Shown here in pieces: positions 37,082-47,744 of a DNA stretch of 64,000 nucleotides (position 1 is its first letter; each line of letters opens with the position of its first letter). The DNA comes from Ampelocalamus luodianensis (lineage: Eukaryota; Streptophyta; Magnoliopsida; Poales; Poaceae), in contig CM070617.1 in the NCBI GenBank assembly GCA_036346255.1, positions 28,447,080 to 28,511,079 of the forward strand, read 5' to 3'. The position numbers were made by a program, and so were the translations under genes. A model generated the notes under the pieces. It worked only from the letters and a program-made list of their open reading frames with translations, ran no database searches and was not told the DNA's origin.

Positions 37082-37197
37082 TAGGTCACACATATGACCG
37101 ATGGGTCGCAGCAGCACTCGTCTATGAGGCAGCAGCAAGGCTAGGTCACACATATGACCGATGGGTCGCAGCAGCACTCGTCTATGAGGCAGCAGCA
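37082..37197 (-). repeat. 60-bp tandem duplication at the CYSTM stop codon
   Basis: 37082-37137 and 37142-37197 are identical over 56 bases at an offset of exactly 60. The copy nearer the gene start holds the last coding codons and the TAG stop. The second copy lies directly behind it and is in the same frame. Confidence 0.95.
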
Positions 37198-39583
37198 GCA
37201 GAGAGCAGCAAGGCTGAATTCGCGGGATAAAACAAGACACCTTAATTAGTACAGAGTGCAGAGGGATTTTTCCAAAGAAAATTTGTATGCCAATAATTTG
37301 TAGTTCAGGAAGTAGATCATATATGCAGGCGTGGCTTCTTACCATCCTTCAAGGAAGCTCGGCTCCCGTCTCGGCGGCGGAGCGCTGTACTGCGGCGGCG
37401 CCATCACCGGCGGTCCATTGTAGTACCCTGCATGCGTTCCATTCCATGCGTGACCAAACAAGAAAAAACAAAGAAGAGAACATCATGCATGGATGCTAGT
37501 GGATTAACTAATTTAAACTACAAGGAAACATAATTTTAGTGATGAAAGTTCGTTTTGTCACTATTAACGAGATTTATAATGAGTAAAAAAAATTCCTCAA
37601 TCCTTTGTCAATTATTAGTGACCAGATACTAAATCACCACAAGATATTATAGTAGTGACGAATCTACGGTGACGAGTCATGTTGTCACTACTTCATTGAA
37701 AATAGTGACCATATGTTGTAGGGTCCAAGGATACCTTAGTAGTAACGACTTTACAATGATGAATGGTAATGTTGCCATTACTTCATTAACGAATAGTGAA
37801 AAATGGCATGTCGTCACAAAATGACATAGTAGTGACGACTTAATAATGATGAACTGTCACGTTGTCATAGCTCCGTTTATAATTAGTGGTAAACTACTAT
37901 GTCATCACAAGAAACCTTAGTAGTGGCGAATTGTCATGTTGTCACAACTTTATTTGCAATTAGTGACAAATTATTATGTTGTCACAAGAAAAATTAGTAG
38001 TGACGATTTTACAGTAACGAACCGCCATGTTGCCATTGTTTTATGAAAAATATTTTTAACAATAAATCTAGTGACATAGTTTTTATATAGCCAATCTAGA
38101 ATGGTTTTAACATAATAATAGTCAAATTTTAGAAAGTTTGACAGTTTAGATTCTAAAATGTCATTTAAAAGAGAATAAAGGGAATATTTAAACTTTTAGA
38201 ATTAAATGTTTGAAGTATAGAATTTCCGATATGTGCTTATATTGTTCGGTTTCACTATATACGTCCCAGTATTAAGTCTGTCATTTTTTATTTAGAATTT
38301 GTATTTTTCAAAACTATACATATGCGATACTGTTCGAGCTGTGCATATGTGGGCCTGGTGCTTATATATAGCATGTACGGTGCGTGGATAAAATAACAAA
38401 TTAACAAAAAAAAAACTCGAAAGGATCAGTTTTTTTGTTAAGGTAAACTCAAAAGGATTAGTTAACCCCTCCGATAGAAAATAAGGAGTACTTAACTCAT
38501 CCTAAAATCTATCTCTAACACCCTATTTTTCAGCAACATAAAAAAAAGATATTATGTATTTAGTTGCATGCACCAACCAATTTATTCAAAAGCTTAAGCT
38601 GATAAGGAAAAACGGACAATTCACTTATACTTAACACTTTCTCTCACATGTAGGTCTAAGACGTAGAATAAAAGTGGACTGTAATTATTATTATTATTAT
38701 TTAATTGTGCCAATTGGGTCTTGAACTCGAGACCTCTCGGCTCTAATACTATATTGAATTGCATGCACTAACCAGTTCACTCAAAAACTTAAGCTTGGTC
38801 CATACCCATTGCTATATCTCTTCAATTGATCTGCCAATCACCACCTTGGTCGTGCCCCCAAATAGCAAATAACGGCAGAGGGGTAGTAGCGGAAGCACTC
38901 CTATGCACGAGCATGCGCATATAAGCGGTGTGCATGTTCGTGCGCGCCAGCACGTGTTGGCACGGGTGATGCAGGTCGGGCGGTGGCTGTGTCGGTGAAG
39001 GGGCTAGTGCCTGGTGATTGCGATGTCATGAAGGCACGAAGCCAACAGCGGTCGCACTGTGTTCCACCGACAGTAGTTTCGGAACTAAAGTACCTTATTA
39101 GAATATTTACTAGATTTATTACTCATATTTGTCTATCATAGGAACAAAACATGGGGAAGAAGCTACTGCTCCGGGATCTTTAAATTTCGTTGTGGAGATT
39201 GAAAATGAAGGGAATACAAACCTACTAGTGACCATGCCAGTCGTCTCAAATGTATGTATCAATAGTGATTAATGTTTTTGTCACTAATGAACATGTTTAT
39301 TTGTGGCGAACAAAAATTCATCACTATGTTATCAGTGACTTGAGTATTAGTGACGACGGGAAATTTGGTCACAAAAAATAATTTGTGACGAAAATTTTCG
39401 CCACAAAAACCCTTTTCCCTTGTAGTATATAACCCGTTCATGGCGCTACAAGAATTAACTAATTGATATGTATCAAATTAACACACCATTCAGGGAAAAA
39501 AAAAATTCTGTCAGCTCACGCATGTATAAGTAGTGCTTACCTTGGGGTGGTGGGTATGAGTATCCGTACCTGCGATCACCCAT
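37141..39583 (-). CDS. CYSTM (cysteine-rich transmembrane module) protein, three exons
   Basis: Exons 39583-39541, 37427-37343 and 37213-37141, 201 nt (66 aa), GT-AG introns with matching phases. The product starts MGDRRYGYSYPPPQG, continues with a Pro/Tyr-rich segment (YYNGPPVMAPPQYSAPPP), then REPSFLEG and the module CLAALCCCCLIDECCCDP, ending SVICVT. Pro/Tyr-rich N-terminus plus a Cys-rich C-terminal helix is the CYSTM architecture. These are tail-anchored membrane peptides, often stress-induced and able to dimerise through the Cys helix. Intron 1 is 2.1 kb and is mostly a CACTA remnant with a TRIM inside. After the TAG stop the same frame stays open for 19 more codons repeating the module, then TAA. 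Confidence 0.88.
37516..39427. mobile_element. CACTA (CMC) element remnant in CYSTM intron 1
   Basis: The left end AACTACAAGGAAACA and right end CCCTTTTCCCTTGTAGTA are near-inverse and resemble CACTACAAG-type termini with changed first bases. Subterminal repeats of GTGACGA, GTTGTCAC and TTAGTGACGA types fill the first 500 bases and recur before the right end. No transposase frame was recognised. A GC-rich core lies near 38880-39080. A target duplication was not confirmed. Confidence 0.6.
38565..38800 (-). mobile_element. TRIM copy on minus strand, partly decayed
   Basis: Read on the minus strand it resembles the TRIM at 20104. It has a 72-bp LTR (38636-38565, TGTTAAG...GGTTGGTGCATGCA), a purine tract GAGAGAAAG before it, and a second LTR-like block ending TGCATGCA near 38760. 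Between them is TAGTATTAGAGCC, close to the tRNA-Met primer site. The outer LTR is degraded. An ATT microsatellite lies inside (near 38690). It sits within the CACTA remnant. Confidence 0.6.
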
Positions 39584-39599
39584 GTTGGTCACTGGCTTT

Positions 39600-40096
39600 C
39601 AATTCAGATGGCTGTGCTGTACCGTGGAGGAGAAGAGGGCCGGTCTTGGGGTATAAATAGCAGTTGCAAACTGCGGAGTGATATGCTATGAATTACACTT
39701 TTCTTAGCGTTTATATGAAGCGTCCAAAACATTCTGTGTGCGCCGCTGTCAGCAGCCAAGCGATCGAAGGATTCAGCGGAGGAAACGAATAAAGCTTCGT
39801 CATCTCTTTGCTTCCTTTTGTGCCTTTTTTTTACGTTTTGGATTATTCCTGTCTCTAGCTTGAAGGCAACGACTCAGACTGATCATAAAACTGTAACTTA
39901 GCTTGCTGTTGCTATTTACAATAGTCCAGAACAGATGTCAATTAGAAGGAAACTGGTAGAGATCAATGTTGATGGGCAACGTTGTAATTAGCAAAAGTCA
40001 GTAACCACAGAAAACTAAAAGACGAGGAGGATATAAACCTTTGCAATGTGAACAAACACTGCTCTTCTTCTTCTTCTTCAGGAAAGATAAGGCAAA
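39600..40096. other. Upstream region of CYSTM gene and spacer
   Basis: GTATAAATAG near 39653 is a TATA-like element, but it reads best on the plus strand; on the minus strand it reads TATTTATA. No other gene was seen. Confidence 0.35.
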
Positions 40097-40437
40097 TTAT
40101 TCGTCTGGGACGTCGACGAGACTGCGAGAATGGTCGGGTGAGATCATCGGAATCCAAAGATCTCGATGGATCAAGTTTGCACGTTGGCTCTCGCGAACAT
40201 CAGGTTTGCTGCCTGATATTGTCGTCTGAATAAGCATCAATAGATGCTGGATTCTTATATTTCTTTCACACGATTGATGAAACAACAGATCACCATCCTC
40301 GAGAGCTTTCGGTGGCACATGGAATGATCCGTGATGAAGTGTGCGTGCTTCGGAGAACACACGAGCAAAACCAACATAAGAATTCAGCCAAGCGTCTGAC
40401 TTTTCACCATTCAGCTTAACAGAATTCTCTGGGCTAG
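40097..40437 (-). CDS. Unrecognised coding-like exon
   Basis: On the minus strand, an acceptor-like CTCTCCTAG at about 40438 is followed by a frame open for more than 110 codons. It includes ENSVKLNGEKSDAWLNSYVG, FARVFSEARTLHHGSFHVPP and KALEDGDLLFHQSCERNIRI. Amino-acid composition is natural and the in-frame upstream stop lies just outside the presumed exon. I do not recognise the family. It could be an internal or 3' exon of a gene, or a gene fragment carried by a transposon. No partner exons were identified. Confidence 0.4.
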
Positions 40438-40544
40438 GAGAGGTAGATCAGAAACTGAACACGTTCCATAGGGAATCATCGACTTTTGAGAGAGAAAAAA
40501 ACTAGATGGTTAAGGGACCAGATCAGAAAAAATTCTAGAAAGAT

Positions 40545-42124
40545 CACTACTACAAAATAGGCTATATAAGACGTCTCATTACAGACGGTTCCAAAAGAAC
40601 CGTCTATGTTATACTTATCACAGACGGTTCCTTAACAAGAACCGTCTGTGATAATTCACAGAGTGATAATTGCACTCATCACAGACGGTTCTTAATATGA
40701 ACCGTTTGAACCGTCTGTGATATGCTGGTACTATAAATATCGACTCCCGACAGAGCTCTTGCCCCCTAGCGCCTTCACCCCTTGACCCAATTTCGGTTTG
40801 AGCTGCCACCTCCATTGCCCCACCTTAGAGAGAAGGAAAGGAGAAAGCTAAAGAGGAGGAAGGGAGGAGAAGGAGAAGGAAAGAAATCTCACGGGTTATT
40901 TGGAATTTTTGTCATAAGCTCCGAGAGTAACGATCTGTAACTCTTTATATTTGCTCTCGGTTATCTTTAATCAATTTTAGTATGTTTGGTTAATATGAGG
41001 AGTAACGTATTTGCAGTTTATTAATTTAATTTAACACTACTAATTTGTTACGTGTGTAGCGTAGATGGATCGAAACTGGATGTATAGTGTGAACCGTGTG
41101 AGTGAAGAGTACATTAATGACGTATTTGTTTTTAAAAGAGCCACCGAGCAGGATATGTTGAAGAAGGGGATAGAATTTATGTATTGTCCATGCATCGATC
41201 GCGGTAATTTGAAGATGTTTAACAATCCGCGCAGATCAAAGCACACTTGATTCGAAGGGGTTTAAAAAAACATTATACATGTTGGACCAATCACGGTGAA
41301 GAGTAGATTATACAGGAAGTTAATAATGATGACATTGACGAGGAATTCAACGATATGCCAAATGTAGGCTGTGCTTTTGATGAGGATGGATCGCATGATG
41401 ACAATCTGGATCAGATGCTACGCGATGTAGAAGGGAACTACAATGAGAGAGAGAGTTTTGTAAATTCGAGAGCGTAATGGAGGACTCGGAAAACCTTTAT
41501 TCTCTGACTGCAAACCGGAATGCACAAGGTTGTCAACCGTGCTTGAACTGCTGAAATTGAAAGCAAGCAATGTTTGGTTCGATAAGAGTTTCACTTTCAT
41601 GGCGTTGTTAGGTCTCCTAGCGGACATCCTTCCGGAGGGAAACGTATTGCCCAGCATCACCTACAAAGCCAAAAAGGTTCTTTGTCTATTGGGAATGGAA
41701 GTAGAAAGAATACATGCATGTCAGAAAAAAATAGTTAAATTTAAAGAACTATCACAGATAGTTTGATTATTAAACCATCTGTGAAGGGATAGTATCACAG
41801 ACGGTTTAACGACCAAACCATCTATGAAGGGACACTATCACAGATTGTTTCTACTAACAACCGTCTGTGATATGCGTATATCACAGACGGTTCTATTTAC
41901 CAACTGTCTGTGATATCTCTTATATTACAGATGGTTACTAAATAGAACCGTCTCATATCACAGACGGTTGGTAAATAGAACCGTCTGTGTTGTGCCTTAT
42001 CACAGACGACTCAAAAACCGTCTGTGATAACGCCTGTTATCACAGACGTAAAAATTCAGACAGTTCGAAAACCGTGTGTGATGACAGTTCCGAACCGTCT
42101 GTGATGAGGCTTTCTGTAGTAGTG
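40545..42124 (+). mobile_element. CACTA (En/Spm-type) element, internally deleted, 1580 bp
   Basis: Termini CACTACTACAAAATAGGC and GGCTTTCTGTAGTAGTG are inverted repeats, flanked by GAT duplications at 40542-40544 and 42125-42127. Many subterminal copies of ATCACAGACGGTTC, in both orientations, lie at 40575-40730 and 41755-42110, as expected for transposase binding sites. It carries only a 5' piece of the transposase gene. Confidence 0.93.
41065..41740 (+). pseudogene. CACTA transposase N-terminal remnant
   Basis: ATG at 41065 reads MDRNWMYSVNRVSEEYINDV, then FMYCPCIDRGNLKMFNN, the transposase-associated domain of plant CACTA transposases. Further on, in another frame, STVLELLKLKASNVWFDKSF, ADILPEGNVLPS and AKKVLCLLGMEVERIHAC match the next conserved block. 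A stop follows RRSKHT and the catalytic core is absent. Confidence 0.8.
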
Positions 42125-42732
42125 GATGCCAATTTCCAACGACTGTCATCTCTTTGTAGGAAATGTCCTAAAGCTTTGAAACAACCATATTTCTAGAACC
42201 GTCAAACTTTTCACAATCGTCGAGAATGTGCAGTTGTGAAACAAGAAATAGCATCACAAGCAAGCTTTCGATTACAATAAAAACCAAACTTTTATTACAC
42301 AAGGATGAGGCTTATCAACCAGTTTTGATACAGGCAAAGGCATCCAAGCCCAAAGTTAATATATTACAAAACAAAATAACTTTCAAACCATAGGCACGCT
42401 TGAGCGCGGTTGAAACCTAATATCAGTAATCATTATCATCCAGAGGTCTACCAAATCCTTCTTCAACAAGATCCTCAGAGTTCTCCTAGTTTTCTTCTGT
42501 AGTTGATTTAGCAAGTATGAGTACACAACCGTACTCAGCAAGTTGTATGAAAAGCTATTTAACTACATGCCAAGGGTTCAATTAATTGTTGAGGGTTTAC
42601 CATATCACGTATATGTGGATGCATCATTTGAGTTAAAGTAATTTATCTTTAAAACAGTAAAACCATACTAATCTAACATCAGGGTTTACTTAACATTTGT
42701 ACTCACCATCTTATCATCTCAAAATCTCTACT
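42125..42732 (+). mobile_element. Older LTR-like element, left part, interrupted by nested insertion
   Basis: Holds the GAGTAC...GTACTCAGCAAG hairpin motif (42519-42542). It is rejoined at 50118, where ACTCTGCAGAG and TTTACCCA follow. This pairing matches 30887 and 31231, so both are copies of one repeat family. Confidence 0.5.
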
Positions 42733-43105
42733 TGTCGTAGCGTAAAGAGGCTAGACAGGGGGTACGGGGACCCTCCGTATGCGAGGACCCTCCGTACCCT
42801 TTTGTCTTGGAGAAGGACCGAAGGAAGAGAGGGGCTAAAGACACTGAGTGAAGATATGTATTGCTTGTATGTTTTAATGAGAGGGAACCCCCTTACATGT
42901 GCCCTTAGGGCTTTACTTATAGGGGGCAAGAAGGGACATTTACCTTCTTGCCCCCATAGGCGAGGAAGAGGCAAGGGGTATTTAGGTACATTGGCTATGA
43001 GTACTTATACAAGCTAGGTCTACACATGTACAGTATCCCTAACGGCACACCGGTATTCCTGACGACCCTAGGGTGCGGGGCACCCCATGGGGCCCTGCTA
43101 CGACA
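42733..43105 (-). repeat. LTR (3' LTR in element orientation)
   Basis: 373 bases, ends TGTCGTAGC/GCTACGACA. It contains GACCCTCCGTA twice within 30 bases. Nearly identical to 49744-50117. Confidence 0.95.
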
Positions 43106-43261
43106 ACTCCCTCGTCTGCGTGGTCCGAGGTCGCGAGGACAGATCCCGCGGTCCCGAGGGGCGAGCGGACGCAGTTCTGCCGCCTCCGGCCCCTCGGGAG
43201 TCGGGAATACCCCGGGGAGACGTCGGTCGGGAGCCACCACACTGATATGATCGGCGTGGAG

Positions 43262-44869
43262 CCGCCCCGCCGAGGCATGGGCCTCGAGGCGGGAGGTGGA
43301 GCTCCGGAGGCACTTCGGAGGCAGAGTCAGCGTGGAGCCGCCCCGCCGAGGCATGGGCCTTGAGGCGGGCGACGAAGCTCCGGATGCACTCCGAAGGCTG
43401 TCCGAGGTGTAGGCAAAGTCGGTGTGGAGCCTGCGGAGCCGCCCTGCCGAGACATGGGCCTCAAGGCGGGCGACGAGCCTCCGGAGGCGCTTTGGAGGCA
43501 AAGCTGGTGCGGAGCCACCCCGCCGAGGCATGGGCCTCGAGGCGGCGCGAACCTCGGGCGCTGCGGAGGTAGAGGCGGTGCGGCCGCCCCGCCGAGGCAT
43601 GGGCCTCGAGGCAGGCGGCGAACCTCCGGAGGCGCTCCGGAGGAGAAGCTGGTGCGGAGCCGCCCCGCCGAGGCATGGGCCTCGGCGCGCGTGAACCTCG
43701 GGCGCTCGGAGGTGGAGGCGTGTGCGCCGCCCGCCGAGGCATGGGCCTCGAGGCGGCGGCGAACCTCGAGGCGCTCGGAGGAGAAGCCGCGTGGAGCCGC
43801 CCGCCGAGGCATGGGCCTCGAGCGGGTGGCGAACCTCCGGGCGCTCGGAGGTGGAGGCGTCTTGGCCGCCCGCCGAGGCATGGGCCTTGAGGCGGCGGCG
43901 AACCTCGAGCGCTCCGAGGAGAAGGCGGTGCGAGCCACCCGCCGAGGCATGGGCCTCGGGCGAGGCGAGCTCCGAGGCACCGGAGGCGGAGTCGTGGGCC
44001 GCCCGCCGAGGCGTGGGCCTTGAGGCGGGCGACGAAGCTCCGGATGCACTCCGAAGGCTGTCCGAGGTGTAGGCAAAGTCGGTGTGGAGCCTGCGGAGCC
44101 GCCCTGCCGAGACATGGGCCTCGAGGCGGGCGACGAGCCTCCGGAGGCGCTTTGGAGGCAAAGCTGGTGCGGAGCCACCCCGCCGAGGCATGGGCCTCGA
44201 GGCGGGCGGCGAACCTCCGGAGGCGCTCTGGAGGTAGAGCTGGTGCGAAGCCGCCCCGCCGAGGCATGGGCCTCAAGGCAGGCGGCGAACCTCCGAAGGC
44301 GCTCCGGAGGAGAAGCTAGTGCGGAGCCACCCCGCCGAGGCATGGGCCTCGAGGCGGGCGGCGAACCTCCGGAGGCGCTCCGGAGGTGGAGCTGGTGCGA
44401 AGCCGCCCCGCCGAGGCATGGGCCTCGAGGCGGGCGGCGAACCTCCGAGGCGCTCCGGAGAAGCTGGTGTGGAGCCGCCCCGCCGAGGCATGGGCCTCGA
44501 GGCGGGCGACGAACCTTCGGAGGCGCTCCGGAGGTGGAGTTGGTGCGGCCGCCCGCCGAGGCATGGGCCTCGGCGGCGGCGAACCTCGAGCGCTCGAGGA
44601 GAAGGCGGTGCGGCGCCCGCCGAGGCATGGGCCTCGGCGGGCGGCGAACCTCGAGGCGCTCCGAGGAGAAGGCGTGTGGAGCCACCCCGCCGAGGCATGG
44701 GCCTCGAGGCGGGCGGCGAACCTCCGTAAGTGCTCCGGAGGTGGAGCTGGTGCGGAGCCGCCCCGCCGAGGCATGGGCCTCGAGGCGGGCGGCGAACCTC
44801 CGTAAGTGCTCCGGAGGTGGAGCTGGTGCGGAGCCGCCCCGCCGAGGCATGGGCCTCGAGGTGCGCGAC
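43262..44869. repeat. 76-bp minisatellite array, about 21 units
   Basis: The unit runs from GAGGCATGGGCCTCGAGGCG to GGTGCGGAGCCGCCCCGCC. Clean copies start at 44692, 44768 and 44844 (exact 76-base steps). A block around 43366-43540 is repeated at 44026-44200 with an offset of exactly 660 bases, a higher-order duplication. Copies at about 43680-44010 and 44540-44690 are shortened by single-base losses. The array is stop-free over long stretches on both strands; the translations (EAHASAGRLR, RGPCLGG, RPMPRRGG) are the same DNA in three frames, not a protein family. Confidence 0.93.
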
Positions 44870-45049
44870 GCGTCGTGGCGGTCGCTATTGCCCTTGTGAC
44901 TGGTTACTTCCTCGGTGTGATCGTTCGCGATGGTCCTACTAGGGGCTTGGTACCGTCCCCCCTTCGGTCGCTCCTAGTGGGCTGGGCCGTTGACTGAGTG
45001 GCACGAAGGGTTGATGTTAGTTTGCCCGAGGAGGCACATGTTTATTGTT

Positions 45050-45300
45050 ATTATTGGGCTCCCTTGAGGCCCGGCTAGCGAGGGGGAGGCGAAGTGAAGA
45101 TGGCGTCCCCAACCTTTTTGATTGGGCTTCTTTGAGCCCACAGTGTGAAGGGGAGGCGGCCGCGTCCGCCCCCAACCCTTTTGATTGGGCTGTTGGAGAG
45201 CCCACAGTATGAGGGGAGGCGGCCGCGTGCGTCCCCAACCCTTTTGATTGGGCTCACCGAGAGCCCACGGTAGCGAAGGGGGGGCGGCGCGTGCCATCCC
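45050..45300. repeat. 63-bp tandem repeat, about 3.5 units
   Basis: CCCCAACC(C)TTTTTGATTGGGC recurs at 45107, 45170 and 45233, with GAGCCCACAGT and GAGGCGGCCGCGT between. It lies between the 76-bp and 103-bp arrays. Confidence 0.85.
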
Positions 45301-45820
45301 CCTATCTGATTTGTTGAAACTTCTGCCTCCCTGCTGGGGCGAGAACCTCGCGGCGGAGACTCCTAGTCGCCGGCGGTCCCTGGGCGACTAGGTTGCGCGT
45401 TTGAGCGCGAGATGAATGCCTTTCCGCCGGCGCGAGGCCGGAGAGCCCAAAGCTAGCGGACTGGGAGGCGAAGCCGAGAGCGCCGTTCCCCAACCTTTCT
45501 TGATTGTCGTATAAGGCTCTGGGGGTGCGCAGAAAGGATGGTGGTGGTGACCATGGCCCGACGCGGTGTGCTTCTTGTCTGATTTGGGGTCTTGGTGCGT
45601 TCCACGCTCTCTTCTTGGTGGGTGCTTGGGGCTGCTTTGTGTTGCGGTGTACGCTGTTCGTTTTGTCCTCGCTACAGTCCTGTCTTGGGTTACAAGGACA
45701 AAAGCAAGGTAGAGGATCTTGAGTTTACCTCGAGCCCGACTCCTTTTAGCTATCGTGTTTTTAATAGGCTTCCGAGAGGCGAAACCTGCGCCGTCCACAT
45801 ACTTTTAAAATAGGGCTTCT
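45301..45820. other. Unique-looking spacer between arrays
   Basis: Moderately GC-rich interior of the LTR element without repeat units or recognised domains. Confidence 0.5.
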
Positions 45821-45829
45821 GGGAGCCCT

Positions 45830-46650
45830 AGCTTGTGGGAGACTCCCTGTCGCAGAGGCGGACCTCGGACCGGCTAGGGTTGCGCGATTGAGCGCGATTT
45901 TGTGAAATGTCTCCGCCGGGGTACGCCCTCGCGGGAGACTCCCAGTCGCGGGCGGGCCTCGGGCGGCTAGAGTTGCGCGATTGGCGCTATTTTGAAGAAA
46001 TGTGTCCGCCGGGCGACCTCGTGGCGGGAGACTCCCTAGTCGCGGCGGGCCTCGGAGCGGCTAGGTGGCGCGATTGAGCGCGATTTGAAGAAATGTCTCC
46101 GTCGGGCGCCCTCGCGGCGGAGACTCACTCGCCGCGAGCGGGCCTCGGAGCGGCTAGGTGGCGCGGTTGGCGCGATTTTGAAAAATGTCTCGCGCGGCGA
46201 CACCTCGCGGCGGGAGACTCCTAATCGCGAGACAGGCCTCGGAGCGGCTAGGTGGCGCGGCTGAGCGCGATTTTGAAGAAATGTCTCCCGGGCGACGCCA
46301 CGGCGGAGACTCCTAGTCGCGAGGCGGGCCTCGAGCGGCTAGGGTGGCGCGGTTGCGCGATTTTGAAAAATGTCTCCGCCGGGGCGACGCCCTCGCGGCG
46401 GGAGACTCCCTAGTCGCGGAGGCGGGCCTCCGGAGCGGCTAGGGTGGCGCGGTTGAGCACGATTTTGAAGAAATATCTCCGCCGGGGCGACGCCCTCGCG
46501 GCGGGAGACTCCCTAGTCGCGAAGGCGGGCCTCCGGAGCGGCTAGGGTGGCGCGGTTGAGCGCGATTTTGAAGAAATGTCTCCGCCGGGGCGACGCCCTC
46601 GCGGCGGGAGACTCCCTAGTCGCGGAGGCGGGCCTCCGGAGCGGCTAGGG
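45830..46650. repeat. 103-bp minisatellite array, about 8 units
   Basis: The unit starts GCGGCTAGGGTGGCGCGGTT and includes GATTTTGAAGAAATGTCTCC and GGGAGACTCCCTAGTCGC. Clean copies begin at 46435, 46538 and 46641. Units left of about 46380 are 80-100 bases because of many single-base losses. Confidence 0.92.
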
Positions 46651-47625
46651 TCTTCGTTTATACACTGTGCCTTCGGAGGGCTTTTATACACTGTGCCTTC
46701 GGAGGGCTTTTGGTGTGCGCCGGGGCTCAGAGCCACGCACGGCGTCTTCGTTTATACACTATGCCTCCGGAGGGCTTTGGTGTGCGCCGGGGCTCGGAGC
46801 CACGCACGGCGTCTTCGTTTATACACTGGGCCTTCGGAGGGCTTTGGTGTGCGCCGGGGCTCGGAGCCACGCACGACGTCTTCGTTTATACACTGCGCCT
46901 TCGGAGGGCTTTGGTGTGCGCCGGGGCTCAGAGCCATGCACGACGTCTTCGTTTATACACTGTGCCTTCGGAGGGCTTTGGTGTGCGCCGGGGCTCGGAG
47001 CCACGCACGGCGTCTTCGTTTATACACTGTGCCTTCGGAGGGCTTTGGTGTGCGCCGGGGCTAGGAGCCACGCACGACGCGTCTTCGTTTATACACTGTG
47101 CCTTCGAGGCTTTGGTGTGCGCCGGGCTCGGACCACGCCGCGGCGTCGCCGTTTATACATGCGTACTTCGGAGGGCTTTGTGTACGCGGGGCTCGAGCCA
47201 CGCACGACGCGTCTTCGTTTATACATCGTGCCTCGGAGGGCTTTGTGTCTTGCGGGGCTCGGAGCCACGCCTGCGCGTCTTCGTTTATACACTGCGCCTT
47301 CGGAGGGCTTTGGTGTGCGCCGGGGCTCGGAGCCACGCACGGCGTCTTCGTTTATACACTGTGCCTTCGGAGGGCTTTGGTGTGCGTCGGGGCTAGGAGC
47401 CACGCACGGCGTCTTCGTTTATACACTGTGCCTTCGGAGGGCTTTGGTGTGCGCCGGGGCTCGGAGCCACGCACGGCGTCTTCGTTTATACACTGTGCCT
47501 TTGGAGGGCTTTGGTGTGTGCCGGGGCTAGGAGCCACGCACGGCGTCTTCGTTTATACACTGTGCCTTCGGAGGGCTTTGGTGTGCGCCGGGGCTCGGAG
47601 CCACGCATGGCGTCTTGTTTATAAT
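46650..47625. repeat. 67-bp minisatellite array, about 14 units
   Basis: The unit includes TCTTCGTTTATACACTGTGC, CTTCGGAGGGCTTTGGTGTG and GGGGCTCGGAGCCACGCAC. Exact 67-base steps are seen at 46812 and 46879. A degraded stretch lies at 47100-47280. The longest plus frame (46667-47530, 287 codons) runs through the three frames of the unit in turn. Confidence 0.93.
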
Positions 47626-47744
47626 TTGAAAGCAAATAGGTTTTATATGCACGTCTAGCTGTTCCGGTTATGCACTAGTATGGAATTAATGTATATGTCA
47701 ATGTGTTTGGTACTGTAACAAAGCATGCGAGGGAAGGGAATTAA

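Noticed and set aside
37082..37197. CRISPR-like or satellite array
   Set aside because: Only two direct copies without spacers, and they correspond to the CYSTM coding tail.
43327..44850. 507-codon minus-strand frame as a repeat protein
   Set aside because: The translation cycles through the three frames of a 76-bp DNA unit, and equally long frames exist on the other strand. It is a by-product of GC-rich tandem DNA.
46667..47530. 287-codon plus-strand frame as a gene
   Set aside because: Same effect, from the 67-bp unit; no domain, and neighbouring frames are equally open.
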